NCBI RefSeq assembly: GCF_000143415.4
Contig: NW_003314323.1
Span: 438,499-502,498 of the forward strand
Direction of reading: 5' to 3'
Source: Selaginella moellendorffii
Lineage: Eukaryota; Streptophyta; Lycopodiopsida; Selaginellales; Selaginellaceae
Length of the DNA stretch: 64,000 bases
How positions within the stretch are numbered: the stretch's first letter is position 1; the number at the start of each line of letters is the position of its first letter. Below the pieces are notes generated by a model. It ran no database searches, was not told the origin of the DNA, and saw only the letters and a program-made list of their open reading frames with translations. Below, one piece after another: positions 56,542 through 64,000 of the stretch. The position numbers and the translations under genes are program-made.

Positions 56542-57928
56542 TTACATATCCCAGACCCTGTTAGCGCCTGGGTGGTGATACGGCGGATACGGAGGAATCA
56601 CCCCAGGATGGTGCGCCCCAAACATGTCAAAGCGACCCATCCCTGGATGCATGAAGTGCGGGTAGCTAGAAACCGGAGGAAAATGATCTGCATCCAAAAG
56701 AAGACGAAGTAAGCTCCCGTAGAAACTGTGACTCGAACACCTCAAATTTAAAGACCTCTTCTGTTGTAGCCCGAGGGAGGAGATCCTTTGTAGGAATCAC
56801 GCGGCCTAGGGGAATAGTACTGTCTATCCTGTCTATCGTAGCCTCGTCTCTCGGATGGGGAATATGACCTGCCAAACACGATGGAAAACAGAAGATAAAT
56901 TAGACTTAGATTACCTGGAATGACGACGACGTCTAGGTGAAGACGAGGGATGCCTCGGTGACCGCGAACGAGACCGCGAGCGACCTGCAAGCTACAAGCT
57001 AACAAGATATCCAGAAAAAGAAAATAGAACCTCTTCGAGGGGACCGCCTTGAGCTTGGCCTGTCCCTATACATAACAAGAACAACGCTCAGTCTGATCCA
57101 CTTGAGAGAAGTCTTGGAATGACTTGACGGAAAAAGAATACCTTGACGTTTCCTTCATTCTCATCTCTGCTGGCTTCTTCCGGGTTTCTTCGGCAAAAAC
57201 CACTGAAACTTCACGGCCCCTGATGAGCTGGTGATTCATCTTGTACTGCGCTTCAATGGCATCGCGAGGATCGATGAACTGTACAAAGCCGAATCCCCGA
57301 GGCTCTCTGCAAGATGCGGTGCGAGTTACAGATTTCACTTGGCAACTTCTAAGACGAGTGGAACCAAACAGCTGCCAGGCCAGGGTCTTTTAGAATCTAT
57401 CTCGACTTGGTAGTCTTCACCACTGAACTTCAAAAAGATGCTAAAGAAGAACGCCACTATCTCCCCAAGAACTACAGCTTAGCTACAAAGACCATCTTCA
57501 AGTCTGACCTTCTCTTGCTTCTCATCTTGAGATCTTCTCACGGCCCTTCATTCAACACTAAAGTCTCAGCAAATGTAAACTTTTTCTTTTTCTACTTTAG
57601 TCTAAACAAGCAAAGAAAAGAAAAACACACTCAAGCATCACGCCCCAAGCGCTTACCCGGAGTAGAAGTCCTTGGGAAGATACACATCCTTGACAGCTCC
57701 ATAGCGCTCGAATGGGCCTCTCAGATCATCCGCCCTGGAATGGCAAAGAATCAAACCACTGCCCACAAAAGAGGATTTGTACCTCGTGTCACGCGAGATA
57801 TTTCGGACCAGCAGGCTTGTCGGCGGCTCCCCGCGGCCTCCTCGCGGGCTCGAGCTGCGGCGCCGGCTGCCACCGCTCCGCCGGGACGACGGCGGAGGGC
57901 TCTCGTAGGGACTTCGTCGCCGCTGCAT
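56542..57928 (-). CDS. SR splicing factor, plant SCL type (SCL30/SCL33-like)
   Basis: Seven exons join to about 245 aa. A short basic Ser/Arg extension (RRSGGSRRRSSSPRGGRG) precedes a single RRM that runs from TSLLVRNISRD to VVFAEETRKKP. RNP2 is LLVRNI and RNP1 is RGFGFVQF, with the family stretch ADDLRGPFERYGAVKDVYLP. The RS domain follows (SSRRSPRRG, RSRSRSRSPRHP, SYSPSERRGYDRQ), then a Pro/His-rich tail that ends GANRVWDM. SCL proteins are plant-specific SR proteins that guide splice-site choice in the nucleus. The second intron, 57656-57307, is 350 bp while all others are short. This is the site of the regulated intron of plant SCL genes. RRM codons on both sides of it join in frame (DFYSG/EPRGFG). 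Confidence 0.93.
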
Positions 57929-58604
57929 CTGATTCGCTAAGGTAGAACCCTACTCTTCGAGCTAGGTCTTCATAATAAGTTTTTCTATAAAAAAGTACAA
58001 CTCTCTTTACTCCATTTTCTTGATTCATTTGAATATTATTCTTTTTTATGTTTCATATTATTTTTAGTCACATTTAAATTGAAGACATCTGTCATTACAA
58101 TCTTTAGAAATAGGTTGGCATCAAGATAGGTTTTTGGTTTGCTAAAAAAGTGAATATACCTAGGATATGCTTAGAATAATAAACTTTTTTTTCCAAGATC
58201 AACTAGAGTTACCATGCTTTTCATGTGATTCTTTTTGAACCACCAACTTCCACAACTTAACAAGTATGAAGCTAGAAACATGAGTGTTTGATCAACACCA
58301 ACAGCTAGAACACAATGATGTTGTTTATATTGCCAATTTGAAGTTTCATGAGAAAAAGTTGTGATGATTTATCCTCAAGCCAAGATTGAAAGTCAAGCAC
58401 ATGGAATCAAGTTTAGATAAATTTATTGATGTCCACATACTAATACAAGAGACCTCATAATAGTAGTGTTTTCTTTATACTTAAAATATCAAAATATATT
58501 CTTTAATCTAACAGTTCTAAAGGTTTATGCTAATATTTTTATTTATGACTAATACAATCTCTCCCCCTTCCACACATATAAATACTTAGAGTGCATAGTT
58601 CTCA
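57929..58604. other. AT-rich sequence 5' of the SCL gene
   Basis: The first 100-150 bases should be the SCL 5' leader and promoter. After that the sequence becomes AT-rich and repeat-like, with no gene seen. Confidence 0.35.
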
Positions 58605-59777
58605 TTGATCACTTCAAATGTCGCAAATGTGACTTCGGGCATCGAAAGTTATCTGTCGACTAGTCTTTATGGACACTTTTTCCTTACTGCCACAATGGCA
58701 GGAGGTCAGTATTGCTGGACCCGTTATCAGTCTTTACCTAAACTAATTAAGAAATTAGTCATCACATGTGCACTTAGATCAGAAGGGCACTAAGGAAGGA
58801 AATTCTAAGTTGTCATTTAGTCAAGTAGACTTGATATGGTGATGAGAAACTTATGATGTTAGCTTACACTTGCTAGTGTTGGGAACCGAGCTTGGTCCCT
58901 CAATATCGCTAGATGATAGCTTATCGTATTTGCCAAACACCCTCGCTATCATGCCCTTTGTGTTAGTCTTATTTCGGTCCCAAATGCTATTTATGGAAAG
59001 TGTCTAGATTTGCTCATTTGGCATATCTACGGAATGTAGAGATTGTCCTGAACACAATGGTGTTCATCCCGTGTCCAAATTTGCAATCTAGAGGCATTCC
59101 ATATTTAGTAAGTTTCAAGCTTATCCCAGAGACTAACTCTTGATACTAAGGCAGGCTTGGGGTGAAAGCCCAAAGTGTGTGTTCCTCAAGAGCGGGGGGG
59201 GAGGGGGGTTGTGGGGGGTTCCAAATGTATAGTAGGGATAGTGGGTAGGTTGGGCATGGCTAACTAACCTGAGGCATAGTCTAGCTTTCACTTGCATGCC
59301 TGTCCTTGTTCTGCGTCCGGCTCAGGTCTAAGCCTAAGTTCCATTCCATGCTAGCTAGTGGAGTACCCATGTCCTTGCGTTAGGCCACCGGTATGCTGAA
59401 ATAGCGCCAGACTCCATTTGGCTCCGTTTTGCGTGTTGGTTTTGGCATTGGGATGCTGGTTACTCTAGAATTATTCCAAGTCGCTTCGAGCTCCTGTCCC
59501 TTCGCTCCTTGGGCTTTATGCTCGAGAGTTGCTCTATGGTTCAGTTCTGTCACTCCTTGGCTCCAAGCTTGGGAGTTTGGTACCGTTCCTTCGTTCAGTG
59601 GCCCAAGGCTCTGAACCATGGGTTCCACACCAATGTCCTGTGGACACGTGGCATGGACATATGCCATGTGACACGTGGCATTTGACACGTGGCACATGGA
59701 GGGTTTAGGTTTCGCTTCGTGGTGTTATCTTATGGTAAATCACTATAGGATAAAGGGTCAAAACCACGTGCGCTACA
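58605..59777 (+). mobile_element. LTR family A, probable solo or truncated LTR
   Basis: This copy is in the opposite orientation to that at 7112-8500 and shares its landmarks in the same order: TTACTGCCACAATGGCA, TCAATATCGCTAGATGATAG, AACACAATGGTGTTC, the poly-G run near 59196, GTCCTTGCGTTAGGCCACCGG, tandem GTGGCA motifs, and TGGTAAATCACTATAGGATA. Its right end CTACA at 59777 equals the border fixed by the primer-binding site in the reference copy, but no primer-binding site follows, so it is a solo or truncated LTR. Confidence 0.66.
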
Positions 59778-59789
59778 TCAAATCATAAA

Positions 59790-60010
59790 TTCTAAATATT
59801 TTTTAACAGTAAACAACCAAAGGGAATGACTTGACAAATGATTCATTAAAGTTCAAATATAAAAGAAAAAACTTATGAATAAAATTGCATTTTTTTCCAA
59901 TTAGTTAAGGGTTTCGGGATACTTGGGGTTAAGTGTCATTAGATTTAAATAGTACTGAGTTAGTGACTTCCTAAAAAGTCCAAAAAACTCATAAGCTTAT
60001 ATTACCCTTA
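59790..60010 (-). repeat. Repeat family C copy
   Basis: On the minus strand this matches the direct repeats near 61570-61720 and 61990-62130: the landmarks TTTGAACTTTNATGAATCAT, CAAGTCATTCCCTTTGGTTG and the stretch giving CCCCAAGTATC are shared. A short piece of it also lies in the LTR copy near 62725-62790. The element type is unknown. Confidence 0.5.
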
Positions 60011-60479
60011 TCATACACATCAATAATGGATTCATTTGAGAAGTTGATATATTCCATAGGGATTTGATATTTTGAATTTGATGAGCTCCATTAGTCTCCC
60101 CAATACCTTAGTGGCTATTTAAAATAGTTGTTTATTGGGATTTATCTTTGATAAGACTCAAGTTTTAACACTATGATATACATTTTAAATATTATGTAAT
60201 ACTGAAGGATCTTTATAGAGTTCTTTATGGTTTTTCCCATAGGGAATGGGCATTGATAAGTGTTTGTCTTTGCTCTAGTTTGTTTATAGTAGCACTTAAC
60301 AATCAATTATTGATATGTCTCCATTTATAGTGAAATATGGTTATAATCTCATAGAGTATTCTTAAAATATTCCTATGGTTTATGTTGGAAATAGCCTCCT
60401 ATGTATCTTCATCTAAATAATCATTCTATTGAACTAACAACTCCCAAGTTATCTTACGACATGTCTTCACCAACCTATG

Positions 60480-61000
60480 AACAAAGGGACAGAAGCATGG
60501 AGCAACGTTAGAACAATCTTAAAACTTCCACCATCCCAATGTTAGAACTAACATGCAAAACAAAGCTAGGCGCTATTTCAACATACTAGAACACAAGGAT
60601 ATGTGTATATGTGTCCTTGTTTTATGTCTAGCTTAGGTCTAAGCTTAAATTCCATACTATCCTAACTAGTGGAGTAAGCAGAAGTTAAATTATACCTTAG
60701 GTTGGTCGTCCATGCCAGATCTAGTCACTATCCCTACAAAAATTTATTAAATATGAAATAGTGTTAAATTGCAAATTTAAATGTGGGAATAACACCATTG
60801 TATTTAGAACAATCTCTAAATTCCATAAAATGCAAAATTAACAAATTTAAACAATTTCCATAAATAGCCAATGGGATCAAACAAAACCAACATATGAAGG
60901 AATGATAGCAAGGGTGTCTTGGTAGACATAATAAGCTATCACATAATAAATATTAAAGGACCAAACTTAATATCATATGAGTTCTTAACATTAGCAAATG
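60480..61000 (-). mobile_element. LTR family A, partial decayed copy (minus)
   Basis: Same orientation as the reference copy, starting in its middle: landmarks GCATGGAGCAACG, CATACTAGAACACAAGGATATG (compare CATACCGGTGGCCTAACG), TAGTGGAGTA and GATAGCAAGGGTGT followed by TAAGCTATCA. Many substitutions and deletions are present, and the LTR border with the primer-binding site is missing. Confidence 0.5.
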
Positions 61001-61084
61001 CAAGTCAATGAATGAGTTTTTCTAACCAAATTAAGTATGTTTGACTAATAACATTTAAAAATTCCATTTTTATGCTATTTTAGC

Positions 61085-61580
61085 CAGTTGGGTGACCTCC
61101 CGGGAAGTCCAAATTCAAGAGGTTATATTGTAGTAAGGGCATATCATCTTTTGTAAGATGGGTGACACCCAAAGCAACAAGGGTGGTTAATTTGATTGGT
61201 TATTTCCATATTAGTGAAGGCCACAAGGTATATGAATGATAGTGTATTTTAGTTAAATAGAGAAGTTGCCCCTTAACTCATTTAAGTTGGTGCATTTTTC
61301 ATAAAGTATAAATACCATAAGCTTTTTTTGAAGTTGTTTCCTTAGGGATGGTCTAGACTAAAGTATGTATCAATGAGGATGTCAATCTTTTCTAAACAAG
61401 GGAGAGTGTCGCGAATATAATTATAAGTATTGAAAGTTATATATTGATAAGTCCTTTCAGATTTTTTTCTTTATTGCTATGATGGCAAAAGGTCAGTATT
61501 ATTGGACCCTTTTTTTAGTTTCCACCCAAACTAGTTGAGAAACTAGTCTTTGCATATGCACTTTAGTACTATTTAAACCC
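61085..61580 (+). mobile_element. LTR family A, 5' part (plus)
   Basis: Plus-orientation copy of the end that lies furthest from the primer-binding site: GGGTGACACCCAAAGCAACAAGGGTGG, TTTAAGTTGGTGCATTTTTCA, ATACCATAA, AGTTGTTTCCTTAGG and GGGAGAGTGTCGCGAAT match reference positions 8480-8140 in reverse complement. It lies head to head with the minus-strand copy on its left. Confidence 0.52.
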
Positions 61581-62130
61581 AATGATATTTAACCCCAAGT
61601 ATCCAAAGACTTTTAATCAATTGGAAAAAGGGATGCACTCATATTTACGGGCCCTTGCCCTCTATATTTGAACTTTTATAAATCATCTTTTAAGTCATTC
61701 ATTTAATTGTTTATAATCCACCATATTTTCCTACAAGTTCATACTCTCGTGGATGGAAGCTAACAGCCATAGCTCTTCTAAGACCCTCACTCTTTTGACA
61801 CTCAACCCAAGGTCTCTTAACACCCTACTTCTCAAGTTGAGCCCAGCTAAAGGCAAACTAAACTTATTAAATATCAATATCAACATATAATGTGATTCCC
61901 TTAAGTCAACTAATAGAGTTGAACTTGAGACCCCTTTAATAATAAATGTAAGTTATTGAATTTAGACTCTTGAGAGATCACTCAACCCACTGCTATTTAA
62001 ACCCAAAGATGCCTAACCCCAAGTATTCAAGACCTTTAACCGATTAGAAAATGGAGTGCACTTTTATTTATGGGCCCTTTCCCTCTATATTTAAACTTTT
62101 ATGGATCATTTCTTGAGTCGTTCTTTTTGG
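61580..62130 (+). repeat. Repeat family C, two direct copies
   Basis: Two copies of the same sequence (about 61570-61720 and 61990-62130) share ACTATTTAAACCCAA.GAT, CCCCAAGTATNCAA and GGGCCCTT.CCCTCTATATTT. Between them is unrelated AT-rich sequence. No gene is present. Confidence 0.5.
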
Positions 62131-62134
62131 TTGC

Positions 62135-62600
62135 TTATATATAGGTGATATAGAAAGAGAAGCTAAAGGCCTCAATCTTCATGAGTAAATAAACAAAAGC
62201 CATTAGTAAGGTTTAGATAGACTATTGTAAATAAGCGGCTAGAGTTGTTTATACAATCATGCCCTTTGAATGGAATAAGGAACATTGACAAAGAAGTGAA
62301 TGATGTGACAAGTTTATAATAGCTATCCCATAACTAAAGATTTTACCATGCACACAAAATACCGAAGCCAATCTTCCTATACTAACTCAAACTTAAAGAT
62401 AAAAAAATGGACAATATCAAAGTCAAAGATAATGATATTTTAGAGACAAAATTATTAGTGAATAAATCTTATATTAGAACATAAAAGTATTCTAGTTAAG
62501 TTATCATCTAATAAACCAAGATTATAGGATAGGAACCAGAGGTTAAAGTCACGAGAGTAAAAATTCAATAGTAAGTATATCATCAAGAAAACTCAATAAT
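62135..62600 (+). repeat. Repeat family B, left half
   Basis: Matches 8510-8880 in the same orientation and ends where LTR family A begins near 62610. The right half continues at 63755. Confidence 0.52.
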
Positions 62601-62609
62601 AAAATTTAA

Positions 62610-63750
62610 TGTTGCAAATGTGACTTTGGATATCAAAAGTTACCTCTTGGTTAATCCTTTTAAATATTTTTTCCTTACTACCACAATGGCAAAAGTTTAG
62701 TATTGCTAGACCCTGTAAGCCACAAATTTTTCCTTTCCAATTTGAACTCTATGGACCGTCTCTCAAGTCATTCCCTTTGGTTGCTTATAGACCCTTTATC
62801 AGTCCCTTTTGTTCAAGTGTTAGTAAACTAGACTTTGCATTTATACTTGGTCGGATGAGCATAAGGACGGAATTCCTAAATGTCTATTTTAGCTAAGTAT
62901 ACTTGGCTTAGCTTGTTAGTTCTCTTTTGTTTTGTTTTGCACTAGCTTGACAAGAACCCTCACGTATTGAAACTAGTTCCTTAATAACACTACATAATAG
63001 CTTATTATATCTACCAAACACCTTTGATATTATAATCCTTTGTATTAGTCTCATTCTAGTCCCAAATGTTATTTATGGAAAGTGTCTAGATTTACTCATT
63101 TAGCATATCTACGGAATGTAGAGATTATTTTGAACACAATGGTATTTGTCCCGTGTCCAAATTTGCAATCTAAAAATATTCTATATTTAGTAAGTTTTAA
63201 GCTTGTTTTAGAAACTAACTCCTGGCACTAAAGGTGGCTAAAGGTGAAAGCCCAAAGCATGTGTTCCTTAACGGGGGGGAGGGGGTTGTGGAAGGTTCCA
63301 AATGTATAGTATAGCTCCCATTTGTATGCTTGTCTTTGTTTTATGTCCGACTTGGGTCTAAGCCTAAGTTCTATACCATGCTAGTTGGTGAAGTACCTAT
63401 ATCCTCATGTTAAACCACCAGTATGTTGAAATAGTGCTAAAATCTATTTGATTCTATTTTGCATACTAGTTTTGGCATTAAGATGCTAGATACTCTAGGA
63501 CTATTCCAAGTCACTTTGTGCTCCTGTCCTTTCGCTCCTTGGGTTGTAGGCTCGAGAGTTGTTTCATGCTCCAATGCCTTCACTCCTTGGCTCTATGCTT
63601 AGGAGTTTGGCTCCGTTCTTTTGTTTAGTAGCCCAAAGCTCTAAAACTTGGGTTTTGCACCACTGTCCTTTAGATATGTGGCATGTGGCATGTGGCATGT
63701 GACATGTTGCACATTAAGGGTTTAGGTTCCGCTTCATGATTATCCTATAG
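62610..63750 (+). mobile_element. LTR family A nested inside repeat family B
   Basis: It starts GTTGCAAATGTGACTTTGG (compare 58618) and ends near TAGTAAATCACAC (compare 59740), in plus orientation. It interrupts repeat B, whose halves lie at 62135-62600 and 63755-64000. A short piece of repeat C is present inside it near 62725-62790. Tandem GTGGCATGTGGCATGTG units lie at about 63677-63700. Confidence 0.58.
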
Positions 63751-63754
63751 TAAA

Positions 63755-64000
63755 TCACACTCAAAGAACACAAAGTATCATTAACTGGCAAGAAGAATGT
63801 ATCACCCAAAAGAAATAACATTTAAATCTATCGAAACTAACAATAGTAACTATTAACAGAGCAAAATGAATATTGTAAGGGCTAATAAATGCTTGTTTAT
63901 GCAACCATCACACTAAGGAATCTAAATAAATCTTAGTTAATAACATAAAGGAACTAAAATTTACTTAAAAAAGTGTCAGCAACATCTTACTAACCAAAAG
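63755..64000 (+). repeat. Repeat family B, right half (continues past the window)
   Basis: Matches 9030-9275 (CAAAGTATCATTAACTGGCAAG, GAATGTATCACCC, AACAGAGCAAAATGAATAT). Cut by the window end. Confidence 0.5.

Overview
This is nuclear plant DNA, most probably from the lycophyte Selaginella moellendorffii or a close relative. The products are plant ones: a plastid acyl carrier protein, a plastid serine hydroxymethyltransferase, an SCL-type SR splicing factor, GDSL lipases, a plant leucine-rich-repeat receptor-like protein and a DUF863 protein. Nearly all introns are only about 45-65 bp, which is typical of Selaginella. A run of exactly 100 N marks a draft assembly. A GH25 lysozyme gene of bacterial type, which is known from the Selaginella lineage, is also present. 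The species name is an inference; no alignment was run.

Layout. 0-3 kb: a decayed GDSL lipase, an unrecognised ORF, and an intronless secreted GH25 muramidase. 3.3-11.4 kb: AT-rich mobile-element debris, with a fossil PIF/Harbinger transposase, an LTR-retrotransposon LTR with a tRNA-Met primer-binding site, and dispersed repeats. 11.6-15.0 kb: a PPR fragment and a broken LRR receptor-like pseudogene that carries a 193-bp internal inversion. 15-18.4 kb: AT-rich, no gene seen. 18.4-21.3 kb: the intact LRR receptor-like paralogue. 21.4-38.5 kb: a gene-dense block with a rhomboid-like protein, a large DUF863 protein, a possible small gene, RPS15a, an LPA2-like photosystem II assembly protein, plastid SHMT, plastid ACP, a small conserved protein and an FAD monooxygenase. 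38.6-51.9 kb: one very large gene for the TRRAP/Tra1 pseudokinase. 52-58 kb: an intronless protein kinase, two tandem GDSL lipases and the SCL splicing factor. 58-64 kb: repeats again, mostly further copies of the LTR family seen at 7-9 kb.

How the genes relate. There is no operon-like system. The central block is housekeeping: cytosolic translation (RPS15a), photosystem II assembly (LPA2-like), one-carbon metabolism (SHMT), fatty-acid synthesis (ACP), histone-acetyltransferase recruitment (TRRAP) and splicing (SCL). Several genes are divergent pairs or are packed within 110-400 bp. The flanks hold secreted or cell-surface products (lysozyme, LRR receptor-like protein, GDSL hydrolases), each GDSL or LRR family with a pseudogene beside functional copies. 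The most distinctive item is the GH25 lysozyme, a bacterial cell-wall hydrolase with a plant-type signal peptide. Exon joins were worked out by hand from splice sites and reading frame and are not supported by transcripts.
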